A stretch of 64,000 nt of DNA from Terrisporobacter vanillatitrophus. Lineage in GTDB: Bacteria; Bacillota; Clostridia; Peptostreptococcales; Peptostreptococcaceae. The stretch lies in NCBI RefSeq assembly GCF_051148895.1, contig NZ_CP154625.1, positions 434,001 through 498,000 on the forward strand. The letters are read 5' to 3'. Under the pieces are notes generated by a model. The model was not told the DNA's origin and searched no databases. It was given only the letters and a program-made list of their open reading frames with translations. This document shows positions 28,528-37,591 of the stretch, piece after piece. The translations under genes and the position numbers were made by a program. Position 1 is the first letter of the stretch, and each line of letters begins with the position of its first letter.

Positions 28528-29511
28528 ATGAAACTTATGCATGATTTAAATACAAGAAAAACTATGAAAAATGCCTTTAGGATAACTAAGAATAAATACA
28601 TGACTTCCATAAGAATTAGAGTACCAGGAGGTTCAATAACTCCAACCACACTAAAGGATGTGGCTGATTTATCAGAAAAATATGGTGACGGTAGAATACA
28701 TATGACTACTCGCCAAGGCTTTGAAGTTCTGGGAATTCCCATGGAGAAAATGGAAGAAGTAAACAAAGACCTACAACCAATTATTGATAAAATGAAAACT
28801 AATCAAAGTGAAAAATACAGTGGATATCCATCAGCAGGAACTCGTAATGTGGCAGCATGTATAGGAAACATCGTATGCCCTAAAGGACAATATGACACAG
28901 GAGAACTAGCTAGGAAGATTGAAAATATGATTTATCCTGATGATTTACATGTAAAAATAGCAGCTACAGGATGCCCTAATGATTGTATAAAATCAAGAAT
29001 GCACGACATAGGAATAATAGGTATGTGTCTTCCTGTATATGATGCATACAGATGTATTTCCTGTGGAGCATGTGTAAAAAAATGCAAACAAGTATCTACA
29101 GAAGCATTAAAATTTGTAAATTACAAAGTAGTAAGAGATCATAGCAAATGTATTGGATGTGGTGAATGCGTCCTTAATTGCCCAAACAATGCATGGACAA
29201 GAAATTCTCAAAAATACTATAGAATAGTTATTATGGGAAGAACAGGAAAAACTAATCCAAGAGTAGCAGAGGACTTTATTGTATGGGCTGATGAAGATAC
29301 AGTAATGAAGGTAATAGAAAATACTTACAAATTTACTAGAGAGTATATAGATCCAGATGCTCCTTTTGGCAAAGAGCATATAGGATATATTGTGGATAGA
29401 CAAGGATATCATGAGTATAAAAAATGGGCACTAGAAGGTGTTACTCTTCCAGATATAGCACAAGTAAAACAAAATGTTAACTGGAGTGGAATACGTTACA
29501 GACAAGATTAA
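28528..29511 (+). CDS. asrC: Anaerobic sulfite reductase subunit C (sirohaem)
   Basis: A 327-aa catalytic subunit. It has an N-terminal nitrite/sulfite reductase ferredoxin-like part (RIHMTTRQGFEVLGIP), sirohaem-[4Fe-4S] cysteines in CIGNIVCPKGQ and ATGCPNDCIKS, and an inserted 2x[4Fe-4S] ferredoxin (CISCGACVKKCKQ, CIGCGECVLNCPN). A GGAGGG site precedes the start. It is the last gene of asrABC. Confidence 0.95.
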   Translation: MKLMHDLNTRKTMKNAFRITKNKYMTSIRIRVPGGSITPTTLKDVADLSEKYGDGRIHMTTRQGFEVLGIPMEKMEEVNKDLQPIIDKMKTNQSEKYSGYPSAGTRNVAACIGNIVCPKGQYDTGELARKIENMIYPDDLHVKIAATGCPNDCIKSRMHDIGIIGMCLPVYDAYRCISCGACVKKCKQVSTEALKFVNYKVVRDHSKCIGCGECVLNCPNNAWTRNSQKYYRIVIMGRTGKTNPRVAEDFIVWADEDTVMKVIENTYKFTREYIDPDAPFGKEHIGYIVDRQGYHEYKKWALEGVTLPDIAQVKQNVNWSGIRYRQD

Positions 29512-29520
29512 AATAGGTAA

Positions 29521-29560
29521 AAAGGCATCAACCATAAGTTAATATGTTGATGCCTTTCAA
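29521..29560. terminator. Terminator between convergent asrC and ytaF
   Basis: A perfect 12-bp stem AAAGGCATCAAC (29521-29532) with 29546-29557. The T tract is better on the - strand, and a short CTTTC run follows on the + strand; it likely works both ways. Confidence 0.75.
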
Positions 29561-29614
29561 ATATTTCATAGTCTCTTTTTAATCTATAACTTCTAAAATA
29601 AACCAAAGCTAATT

Positions 29615-30265
29615 TTATTTTAATTTTAAAAAAGCTAACAAAATAAGAGTTACTCCACTTAACCATGAAAGATTAAGTTCACTTTTCTGTGCAACTTTGT
29701 TACCTAACAGGCAGCCCAATAATACAGCAACCATATTTATTACAAGTGAAAACAATATAATTTCAACATAATTTGTTACCATAAGCCCTGTACTAAAACC
29801 AGCTGCCAGACCATCAAGAGAAAGAGCCACTGCCAAAGAGAAAGACTCCTTAGGAGAAAGTTCATAAGAATGATCTATATCTGCCTCTGTACCATCTAAG
29901 CAAACTCTAAGAAAAAACTTAAAATCAAGTAGTTTAAATGATAAATCGCGACTTAAATTACCGCTTTTAGTTAGGATAGCCTTTAAAGTACTATCAAATA
30001 ATTTAGCCACGCCTAACATTAATAACACTGTAACACATATACTAGTGGTAAAAGCGCTAGGAATATACTTACTTATTATACTACCCATAAAAAGAGCAAT
30101 AGCCAAAATAGTAGAGCAGACTAAGTTAATTGTCATAGCTGATTTAAAGGGAATTTTTATTTTACTTGTTCCATAAGCAAAACTAGCCACAAATGCGTCC
30201 ATTGAAAGGGCGCAAACAAGCAAAACTGCATCTAGTGTGGATAAGGAATTTAGTGCATGAAACAT
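29615..30265 (-). CDS. ytaF: Sporulation membrane protein YtaF (MntP-like fold)
   Basis: A 216-aa protein with six predicted helices in two homologous halves; each half has the signature seen in MntP-like exporters (LVCALSMDAFVASFAYG and LAVALSLDGLAAGFSTG). The middle loop is charged. In Bacillus, YtaF is a sporulation-expressed membrane protein of uncertain role, possibly in metal ion export. The start has AGGGGG upstream on the - strand. A hairpin lies in its leader region (30301-30334). Confidence 0.88.
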   Translation of the reverse strand: MFHALNSLSTLDAVLLVCALSMDAFVASFAYGTSKIKIPFKSAMTINLVCSTILAIALFMGSIISKYIPSAFTTSICVTVLLMLGVAKLFDSTLKAILTKSGNLSRDLSFKLLDFKFFLRVCLDGTEADIDHSYELSPKESFSLAVALSLDGLAAGFSTGLMVTNYVEIILFSLVINMVAVLLGCLLGNKVAQKSELNLSWLSGVTLILLAFLKLK

Positions 30266-30300
30266 AGATGACCCCCTATTTTTTATAATTAGAAAATTAT

Positions 30301-30334
30301 AAAGTAATCCTCGGCAAAAGCGAATGGTTACTTT
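30301..30334 (-). promoter_or_regulatory. Hairpin in the ytaF leader region
   Basis: AAAGTAATCC (30301-30310) pairs with GGTTACTTT (30326-30334), with a bulge and a 15-base loop. It lies 36 bases before the ytaF start. I do not recognise a riboswitch consensus. Confidence 0.3.
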
Positions 30335-30452
30335 GTACTAACAATATATTGTAAAAGTAGAACTTATGTTACTATTTAAGTATGGAAAATAAAAATGAAA
30401 ACTAGTATCATAGATGGTTACTAAGTGTTATTTATGAAAAGGGGGATTTTTC

Positions 30453-31106
30453 ATGGAAGATAATAAAAGTTTGACTGTTAAGGGAAAAATAGAAAAATAT
30501 CTTATGCCACTGGGCATGATTGGTGTTATGTTTTATATGGCTCACACCATTTTAGGCAATATATTATGGCCAGAATATAACCCTATAACTATGGATATTA
30601 GCTCACTAACTGCAGATGGTGCTCCAAATCAAGATTTACTTAGAATATTCACAACTATTTATGGAGTGTGCATGATTTTATTTATTATTGGAATGATTGT
30701 TAAATCAAATAAAAAATATCATTTGGCAACGCGTACAGGGTATGTGATTCTTTTGGGTATGGAAGTAATATCTTTATTTGGATATGCAGCATTTCCCCTT
30801 GTGGGAGACAAAACAGTGATGAACTTCCAAAATATAATGCATTTGGCAGTTACTGTAGCCGTAGTTGCAACAACCATAACATCAGCATTTACCTTAGCCT
30901 ATGGTTATCTTGTACAAGAGAAAATGAAAGAACTGGGTAATTTTATTTTAATAATGGCAATAATAATAACGTTATGTGGAATGATGAACCCAATTTCCAT
31001 GAAAATAGGACTGAATATACTAGGACTAACAGAAAGACTAGTTATCTATTCATTACAAATATTAATCTTTGTCCTATCTTTTTATTACACAAAATGTGAT
31101 AAATAG
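30453..31106 (+). CDS. DUF998 family membrane protein
   Basis: A 217-aa membrane protein with six hydrophobic helices. The loop after the first helix, LWPEYNPITMDISSLTADGAPN, is the DUF998 hallmark. Function is unknown; the family is widespread in Gram-positive bacteria. It is a single gene, with an AAAAGGGGG site, upstream of smpB. Confidence 0.82.
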   Translation: MEDNKSLTVKGKIEKYLMPLGMIGVMFYMAHTILGNILWPEYNPITMDISSLTADGAPNQDLLRIFTTIYGVCMILFIIGMIVKSNKKYHLATRTGYVILLGMEVISLFGYAAFPLVGDKTVMNFQNIMHLAVTVAVVATTITSAFTLAYGYLVQEKMKELGNFILIMAIIITLCGMMNPISMKIGLNILGLTERLVIYSLQILIFVLSFYYTKCDK

Positions 31107-31194
31107 AAAGAATTAGCAATAATATTGAGATTTTTTTCATCATATGATATACTAATGCTTATTAAAATGAAATAATAATAAAGAAGGTGAGAGT

Positions 31195-31656
31195 ATGGCA
31201 GTAGGAGAAAAAACATTAGCTACAAATAAAAAAGCTAGACATGAATATTTCATAGAAGACACTTACGAATGTGGAATAGAATTAAAAGGAACAGAAGTTA
31301 AATCAATCAGAGCAGGGAAAGTCAACTTAAAAGAAGGCTTCGCATCTGTAGATAACTCTGAAGTTTTCCTAAAACAAGTTCATATAAGTCCATACGACCA
31401 AGGGAACTCTTTTTACAAAGCAGATCCTCTTAGAGTTAGAAAATTATTACTTCATAAATATGAAATCAGAAAGCTAATAGGGGCTACTACTATAAAAGGT
31501 TACTCTTTAGTTCCTCTAAGAATGTATCTGAAAAATGGTAAGGTAAAACTTGAACTAGGTTTAGCAAAAGGTAAAAAACTTTACGACAAACGTCAAGACC
31601 TTGCTAAGAAAGATGCACAAAGAAGAATAGAAAGAGAAATGACTGGTAAATACTAA
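31195..31656 (+). CDS. smpB: SsrA-binding protein SmpB
   Basis: A 153-aa OB-fold protein that binds the tRNA-like part of tmRNA and delivers it to stalled ribosomes. Signatures: NKKARHEYFIEDTYECGIEL, GTEVKSIRAGKVNLKEGFA and the basic C-terminal helix (KDAQRRIEREMTGKY), which enters the mRNA channel. Ribosome site AAGGTGAG. ssrA follows 233 bases later. Confidence 0.98.
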   Translation: MAVGEKTLATNKKARHEYFIEDTYECGIELKGTEVKSIRAGKVNLKEGFASVDNSEVFLKQVHISPYDQGNSFYKADPLRVRKLLLHKYEIRKLIGATTIKGYSLVPLRMYLKNGKVKLELGLAKGKKLYDKRQDLAKKDAQRRIEREMTGKY

Positions 31657-31659
31657 GAA

Positions 31660-31689
31660 AATCAGTAAATTAATTCTAGTTGATTTTTA
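31660..31689 (+). terminator. Probable smpB terminator
   Basis: AAAATCA and TGATTTTT flank a 16-base loop just after the smpB stop. A weak stem with a T run. Confidence 0.45.
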
Positions 31690-31751
31690 TCTTAAAAAGA
31701 TATATATTATATATACAGCACAGCTAGTTAATAGCAGATGCTACTAAAGGG

Positions 31752-31817
31752 GGTAACAAAAATGTTACTACCTTGTAAAAATAGTAAATAAGGGCGTAAC
31801 AATTTTGTGTACCCCTT
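31752..31817. other. Two small hairpins between smpB and ssrA
   Basis: GGTAAC...GTTAC (31752-31768) and AAGGGCGTA...GTACCCCTT (31790-31817) form adjacent hairpins sharing a GTAAC motif. They lie upstream of the ssrA promoter. No known RNA class is recognised. Confidence 0.3.
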
Positions 31818-31850
31818 CATATAAAACTAAATATTGAATTGGTGAAAAGT

Positions 31851-31881
31851 TTGCAAATTGAGCAGTCTCAACGACTATAAA
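31851..31881 (+). promoter_or_regulatory. ssrA promoter
   Basis: TTGCAA (31851-31856) and TATAAA (31876-31881) with a 19-base spacer end 7 bases before the first tmRNA base. This fits a sigma-A promoter for a stable RNA. Confidence 0.6.
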
Positions 31882-31888
31882 CTCCTAT

Positions 31889-32237
31889 GGGGGTGCATGG
31901 TTTCGACGTGGGTTCGGAACTTGAGGCAGCGTGTCGTGTTACTCTGGGTCACGTAAAAACTGGGGAACTTAAAACAAACGCAAACGATAATTACGCTTTA
32001 GCAGCTTAATGCTGCTTGTCCCGCCTGAGCCCTCCTGCCGGCTAGGCCTGGACATCATTTATGCAGGGAACTACTATTAGGGTGTCTCGACTATTAGTGG
32101 ATTAATTGGGGCTGGCCAAAGCTAGAGTTTGTCACTGGACGCTAGTTGAGGCGAGATACTAAAACAGCTGACTACACACGTAGACGCAACGAGGAAAAAG
32201 CTTGCGGACAGGGGTTCGACTCCCCTCATCTCCACCA
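31889..32237 (+). ncRNA. ssrA: tmRNA (transfer-messenger RNA)
   Basis: A 349-base one-piece tmRNA. The 5' GGGGGTG pairs with CATCTCC before the 3' ACCA to form the acceptor stem. The 5' end GCATGGTTTCGAC and the T-arm GGGGTTCGACTCCCC are diagnostic. The tag frame at 31980-32009 reads ANDNYALAA followed by TAA. It rescues stalled ribosomes with SmpB. Its 3' end is the target of the repeated insertions seen downstream. Confidence 0.98.
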
Positions 32238-32262
32238 TTCAAAACCACCAAAAGGATATTGG
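32207..32262 (+). repeat. Intact ssrA 3' end (reference copy of the scar repeat)
   Basis: T-arm and acceptor strand of ssrA plus ATTCAAAACCACCAAAAGG just outside the gene. The block CATCTCCACCATTCAAAACC recurs in degenerate form at about nine further places down to 58165, always in this orientation. That identifies it as an attachment site for integrating elements. Confidence 0.8.
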
Positions 32263-32287
32263 CAATGTGCTAATATCTTTTTTTATT
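32250..32287 (+). terminator. ssrA terminator
   Basis: AAAGGATATT and AATATCTTT (32251-32280) form a stem followed by a T run, directly behind the tmRNA. Confidence 0.75.
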
Positions 32288-32460
32288 GGATAAATTTAAA
32301 GTAATATATAACTAGCCTAATATGATAAAATAATTATATTGTTGTAAGCATAAATCTAATGAATTAATACTAAATACTAGATATAGTAGTTGTACTTTGT
32401 ATTTAAAATAAATTAAGTATCACTACATGTATTTATATAAAATTATTATAAGGAGAGATT

Positions 32461-33187
32461 ATGTACGAGAAGCATGAGGTATTTGAAGAGATTGAGAATG
32501 GACAAAAAATATGGATATATCTAAATTTTTAAGTTTATTAGAAGATGAAGTATTATTTTTTATTAGAGCAGATAGATTCAATGATAAATTTGAAGGAAGT
32601 TATACTAAGATTAACATAGAAGGTACAGTTACTTCAGATTCATCAATTACAGATGAAGAGTATAAAAATTTAATTAAGTAACTAGTTCCATTTTCAAATA
32701 TAAATAGAAAATTTAATTTTATAAACTGTTGGCATATTAATGAATATGAATCTGAAGCTATGTGGAATCTATATTCACAATTAGCTGATGCGATAGCAAT
32801 ACAAACTACATATAATAAGTTTTAAGAATACACAGGAGACTGTATACATAGGTAAAGTGAAATATATTGATTATAATGAGGAATATATACCTATTGGTAA
32901 TGTATTTTATCCATAGTTGAATAAAAGGATGAGTTTTAAACACGAAAGAGAACTAAGAGCATTAGTATTTAAATATCCGTATCTAAAAAAAGGGGAAAGT
33001 TATAATTAATAAAAAAGTAGCTGAGTCTGATATAAATATACCTGTAGAAATAGATACACTTATAGAAAATGTGTATGTATCACCTTTAGCGTCACCATGG
33101 TTTGCAGATTTAGTACAGAAGCTAATACATAGATATGGCTATAATATAAGTGTTATGACATCAGAGATATTAAATAATAGTTTGTAA
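32461..33187 (+). pseudogene. Decayed DUF2971 gene (cassette 1)
   Basis: Starting at ATG 32461 behind AAGGAGAG, the DUF2971 protein can be followed through several frames: KIWIYLNF then KFLSLLEDEVLFFIRADRF, FINCWHINEYESEAMWNLYS, GKVKYIDYNEEYIPIGNVF, MSFKHERELRALVFKYP and VSPLASPWFADLVQK. At least two frameshifts (near 32517 and 32823) and in-frame stops (near 32680, 32914 and 33008) make it non-functional. DUF2971 proteins are of unknown function and common in accessory islands. It is the cassette closest to ssrA. Confidence 0.85.
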
Positions 33188-33262
33188 TGTAATAGTATAA
33201 TTTTAGGGGAGAAGTTGAATCTTATAGAGTGGATAATTTAATATTTCGTGAGTATTATTTTG

Positions 33263-33290
33263 AGAATCATATTAACCATTGAAAAACACG
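33263..33290 (+). repeat. Degenerate ssrA 3'-end scar 1
   Basis: GAATCATATTAACCATTGAA then AAACACG matches the reference pattern GAATCATCTCCACCATTCAA / AACCACG at most positions. It is followed by a terminator (33284-33318). Confidence 0.6.
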
Positions 33291-33318
33291 ATGATTTATA
33301 ATAAAATCAACGTGTTTT
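33284..33318 (+). terminator. Terminator behind scar 1
   Basis: AAACACG pairs with CGTGTTT around a loop containing a second pairing TGATTT/AAATCA; a T run follows. Confidence 0.75.
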
Positions 33319-33385
33319 TTTATTTGTTATATTATGAATATGTGAGATAATATATATGTAATATTCAATAATAGGGGGAAGTTAT

Positions 33386-36300
33386 ATGTCAGAATTAGAA
33401 GATAAAATAGATTATCAATGGATAGAAACATTATGTAATAAATATAGTAAATGGAATAATGAAAATTCGAAAAAAATCCCTCTTATAATAAGGCAAGAAT
33501 ACTTAAGAGTTTTTTCATTATTAAAAGAGGGTCAAATATATGGAGCATTTTTTGAGTTAAAAGATGTATTTGAGATAATATTAAAAATCAATGTTGTAAT
33601 AGTTGCAAGTGAGATAATTAATAAATCAAATTATACAGAGGAAGAAGGAGATTTATTATTTCATCTATTTGAAAAAGATTTATGTATAGGAGATTGGGAG
33701 TCAATTTGTAGATTTTTTCATGAAAAGAGTAATTATAAATCTATAAATACTTTATCTAAAGAAATAAGTAAGGTTTACGCTAGAAACTATATATCAAAGT
33801 GGAGAAATGATTGGATTGGTCATGGTGCATTAGCAATATTTTCGAATCAAGAATTTATAAATCAAATTGATGATAAGATAAGCATATTGTATAGATTTTT
33901 CGTTAATATGATTGAGGAATATGGAAGTTTTGATATAGTATGTAAGAATAATCAATGTTTTTTTGAAACAGATGATAATGAAATTCCATTAAAGTTTTTA
34001 ATTAAAGACATCAATAATAATATGCACATATTTGATGCATATAAAAGTAATAAAAATAAGGTTTCTTATTTAGATTACTATAATGGGAATAAGTTTGAGG
34101 TTGAAGAAAAAGAAGTACAACAACTTGTAAGTAAACTTAAAAAAGATAGCTCAATTAGAATGTTTAAAGAGTCGAATACAGATGATATTCTAATGATTGA
34201 AGAAGATAATATTATTAAGGAGATAAACACTAGTAAAGACTTTATAAAGCCTGATTTTATAAAAGATGAAATAGATGAGTTTATTGCAGAAAATGATAGT
34301 GGAGTTATATTAATTAGAATGAAAAGGGGGATGGGAAAGACAACACTGTCAATGGCTTTAGATAATAATAGTATTAATAAATTAAAAATTGATAATTGTT
34401 CCACTAGAGCATATTATATAAATGACTCATATGGTTCTAGAATCAATAATTTCACTTCCACAATTAATGATTTATTTAGGGTTGATAAAGATGGAAAAAT
34501 ATTATTTAGAGGAGATATACCTATGATATCATCAAATTCATCTGATGATAGTCAAGAGTTAGCTAGATTATTAAATTTCTATAGAGAGAAATATTATAAC
34601 ATGTATGGAACTGAAAAATTATTATTGGTTCTAGATGGAATAGATGAAATAAATAAATATGATAAAAAGACTATATTTGATTTTATTCCTAAAGCAAAAG
34701 AATTAGAAAAAGGTGTTTTTATATTGTGTACTTGTAGAATGGATGATGAATTGACAGATTCTAATTTCTTGGTAAAGGAAATAGAAAAAATAGATTATAA
34801 CAGCAAGATTATTATAGACAACACTAATTGTAATTATACAAATTTATTAGAGAAATTTATAAAGAAAGTTAACAAGAGATATTCTGATGTTGATATAGTA
34901 AGCATACTTAACATGTCAGGATATAATTTTAGTAATGTTAGGAGAATATGTCATCTTTTAAATAATTACGAGATAGATTTAAAGAGTGTAAATTTAGAAG
35001 AATTATCAAAATATGATGTAGCAAATGTTAAAAATAGATTTGGCGAGAAGTATTATAAAAGTGTAATTGATATATTAACTACGTTGATATCTTTAGGAGA
35101 ACCTTTAAGTTTAAGAGAAATTAATAATTTATGCTTTAATGAAAGTAATGATATGGGGTTACTTTTTTATATTTATAGCATTAAAGATTTATTGAGGGTT
35201 GACAGAAATAACAATGGAAATAGAGTTTATATTAGAGATGTAGAGCTGTTAGAGTATCTTAAAAGTATTTATCCTGATCAAATTAGTCAAAAGTTAGAAG
35301 ATCTTTTACATAAAATATATAGTGATATAAATGAAAAGAGTAATGATATAGATTGTGGTAAAGTATGTATATGCAAAAATATTAGCAATATAATTACTAA
35401 GCTAAATAAGGAAATTGAGTCGAGTAGAAACTTTGAAATAATTAAATATTTAAATTACATAATAAGTAAAATTAATATAAACCTTGTATCTAGCATAAGG
35501 GATATAATTGCTATATATAATCAAGTATTATTTTTTTTAGATAGAGAAAATAACACTACTTTAAAAGAAGTAACTAGAGCTGATATACTATCTAAGCAAG
35601 GTGAATTATATGAATTATATGGTTTAATTAATGAATCAAGAGAGAAATATAAATTAAGTTTAGATATTTTTAAAAAGTATGAGACAGGCTTGATTTTTAA
35701 TAAGATATATTATGAGAATTTAATAAAATATGAACTACTCTTATATAAGATTGGAGAATATGAAGAGGCTATACATATACTAGATGACATAATTTCTAGT
35801 TTGAATTATGAAAATAATTTAGATAAATTAGAGATAGTGATTACCGCATATTGTAATAGATCTCTTGTATATCAACAAATAGAAAAAATTCAGAGTGCTA
35901 AGGAAGATTTAGATAGGGCAATAATGCTTATCGAAGCTAGTTATGAAATAGAAAAATTTAAATATGAAATTTCTCTATGTTATTTAAATAGGGGCACAAT
36001 TTATTTAGCATATGAAGAATATGATAATGCACTATTAGATATAAGAAAATCTATAGAGTATAGTAATGACGACCAGGTGAGAGTAAAAGTAAATAGAGCA
36101 CGAGCTCTTATGAATTATAGCAATGTAAAGATAAAGATGGGAGAAACAGTGCAAGACGTGGTTGAAATCATTGACGAAGCTATTAAGATAGTAGAAGAAA
36201 TAGATCGAGATGACTCTTTATTTGATGTAGATGTTTTAGTAAAATTATATAATAATAAAGCTGTATTAATCTTAAAGGATAAAAAACAAGAAGCGTATGA

Positions 36301-37099
36301 GTTACTTTCAAAAACAATTACTTTAGCAGAAGCCTTAAGGAAGCAGAATCGATATTATTATGAAGATGAATTGGTAAGGGCATATTTTTTAAAAGCTGAA
36401 ATTGAAGAGAGAAAAGAATTTATTAATGAAAATTATAAAAGAATTATAGAGAGTTTTGATTTTAATTCTCATAATTCTATTGAGTGTGTATTTTGTGCAT
36501 GGAATAACTTATTTGTAGACATAGAGGAAGAAGATGTAAAATTTGAATTGGTTGATATAGCTTATAATTGGTTAAGTAAGATAATAGAAACTCAGTGGAA
36601 GATAGATGAAGAAGAAATAGAAATGATAACAACCATAGTAAGTAGAATTTATATTTTCTATAAAGAAAATGGAAATTATGATGGGGCAATCGACCTAATA
36701 AAAATGCTGTTGGAGATTTATAAGAAATTTAATGGATATAAAAGTGAAAATAAGGCATATTATTTAAAGGAATTAGGCTATTGCAATGTTAAACTTAATA
36801 GAGCACTTATTGGTTTAGAGTTGTATCACGAGAGTTTAGAAATATATGAAAAAATTCAAAGTGAAGATATTCTTGGGGATTTAGAAGAGTTAATTATATT
36901 ATATTTTAATAAGTCGATGGTTGATATTAGTCTCAAAAATTACCAAAATGCATATAATCAATTAACTAAATGTAGCACAAATATACAGTATTGCTTTAAA
37001 CACGGAATAAGTGTTAATGAGGAGCTAGTTAAAAAAACTTTACAACTCCTAATTTTTTTAACGAGTAAATCAAGTGAGTTTGGAATAGATATATTTTGA
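33386..37099 (+). CDS. HEPN-STAND NTPase-TPR protein (anti-phage sensor candidate, cassette 2)
   Basis: A 1237-aa single-gene cassette. The N-terminal helical domain ends in KWRNDWIGHGAL: R140-x5-H146 is the HEPN ribonuclease motif. An NTPase module follows with Walker A RMKRGMGKTTLS (about 311-322) and Walker B LLLVLDGIDEI (about 412-422), of STAND/NACHT type. From about residue 700 to the end are TPR-like helical repeats (YCNRSLVYQQIEKIQSAKED, CYLNRGTIYLAYEEYDNALL). Effector, switch and sensor in this order match Avs-like or NLR-like bacterial defence proteins that recognise phage components and then act. The start at 33386 has a GGGGGAAG site. Scars flank it on both sides. RNase activity and phage target are inferred. 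Confidence 0.82.
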   Translation: MSELEDKIDYQWIETLCNKYSKWNNENSKKIPLIIRQEYLRVFSLLKEGQIYGAFFELKDVFEIILKINVVIVASEIINKSNYTEEEGDLLFHLFEKDLCIGDWESICRFFHEKSNYKSINTLSKEISKVYARNYISKWRNDWIGHGALAIFSNQEFINQIDDKISILYRFFVNMIEEYGSFDIVCKNNQCFFETDDNEIPLKFLIKDINNNMHIFDAYKSNKNKVSYLDYYNGNKFEVEEKEVQQLVSKLKKDSSIRMFKESNTDDILMIEEDNIIKEINTSKDFIKPDFIKDEIDEFIAENDSGVILIRMKRGMGKTTLSMALDNNSINKLKIDNCSTRAYYINDSYGSRINNFTSTINDLFRVDKDGKILFRGDIPMISSNSSDDSQELARLLNFYREKYYNMYGTEKLLLVLDGIDEINKYDKKTIFDFIPKAKELEKGVFILCTCRMDDELTDSNFLVKEIEKIDYNSKIIIDNTNCNYTNLLEKFIKKVNKRYSDVDIVSILNMSGYNFSNVRRICHLLNNYEIDLKSVNLEELSKYDVANVKNRFGEKYYKSVIDILTTLISLGEPLSLREINNLCFNESNDMGLLFYIYSIKDLLRVDRNNNGNRVYIRDVELLEYLKSIYPDQISQKLEDLLHKIYSDINEKSNDIDCGKVCICKNISNIITKLNKEIESSRNFEIIKYLNYIISKININLVSSIRDIIAIYNQVLFFLDRENNTTLKEVTRADILSKQGELYELYGLINESREKYKLSLDIFKKYETGLIFNKIYYENLIKYELLLYKIGEYEEAIHILDDIISSLNYENNLDKLEIVITAYCNRSLVYQQIEKIQSAKEDLDRAIMLIEASYEIEKFKYEISLCYLNRGTIYLAYEEYDNALLDIRKSIEYSNDDQVRVKVNRARALMNYSNVKIKMGETVQDVVEIIDEAIKIVEEIDRDDSLFDVDVLVKLYNNKAVLILKDKKQEAYELLSKTITLAEALRKQNRYYYEDELVRAYFLKAEIEERKEFINENYKRIIESFDFNSHNSIECVFCAWNNLFVDIEEEDVKFELVDIAYNWLSKIIETQWKIDEEEIEMITTIVSRIYIFYKENGNYDGAIDLIKMLLEIYKKFNGYKSENKAYYLKELGYCNVKLNRALIGLELYHESLEIYEKIQSEDILGDLEELIILYFNKSMVDISLKNYQNAYNQLTKCSTNIQYCFKHGISVNEELVKKTLQLLIFLTSKSSEFGIDIF

Positions 37100-37155
37100 A
37101 CAGTTACCTAATAATATTCATAAAAAAATAAGATTTATAGGGTTTTAAAGGTAAC

Positions 37156-37190
37156 GATTCGTATACACCATTGAAATCCACGAAAAAGAT
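37156..37190 (+). repeat. Degenerate ssrA 3'-end scar 2
   Basis: GATTCGTATACACCATTGAA followed by ATCCACGAAAAAG matches the scar pattern (ATTC..TCT.CACCATTCAAAACCACGAAA) with several substitutions. It follows the STAND gene by 57 bases. The rest of 37100-37591 holds two hairpins (37260-37290 and around 37351-37366) and no gene. Confidence 0.6.
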
Positions 37191-37259
37191 ATTAGGAATT
37201 TTCCACGGCACTGAAAAAGTCCTTAAATAAACCTTGAAGATTTTCACAAATTTCAAATG

Positions 37260-37290
37260 ACCTCGTAGAGTCGATTCTACGAGGTTTATT
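37260..37290 (+). terminator. Terminator of cassette 2 region
   Basis: A perfect stem ACCTCGTAGA with TCTACGAGGT (37260-37269, 37276-37285) followed by TTATTTTG. A second hairpin AAGCCACT-TTTTC-AGTGGCTT lies at about 37349-37370. Confidence 0.75.
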
Positions 37291-37591
37291 TTGTATTATT
37301 ATACTTTTTCAACCTTAATTTTTTTCTTGGAAAAGAAAAAAGCCACTTTTTCAGTGGCTTCGGAATTTTCTAATGTCTTTTTTGATTCTAACAACATGAG
37401 CATTATTATATATGTATGATTTATATAGATTTAGCAAGAGAACACTATATGTCATAAAAAAAGCAGGGTATATAACTTGACTGTTTGTGTAAAGTTCATG
37501 CTATCTAAAGATTTAATATTTAAAGTAGATCTACTTTGGCTAAAACGAAAAATATGATAAAATATAAATAAATGTAAATTAAAAGGGGTGT

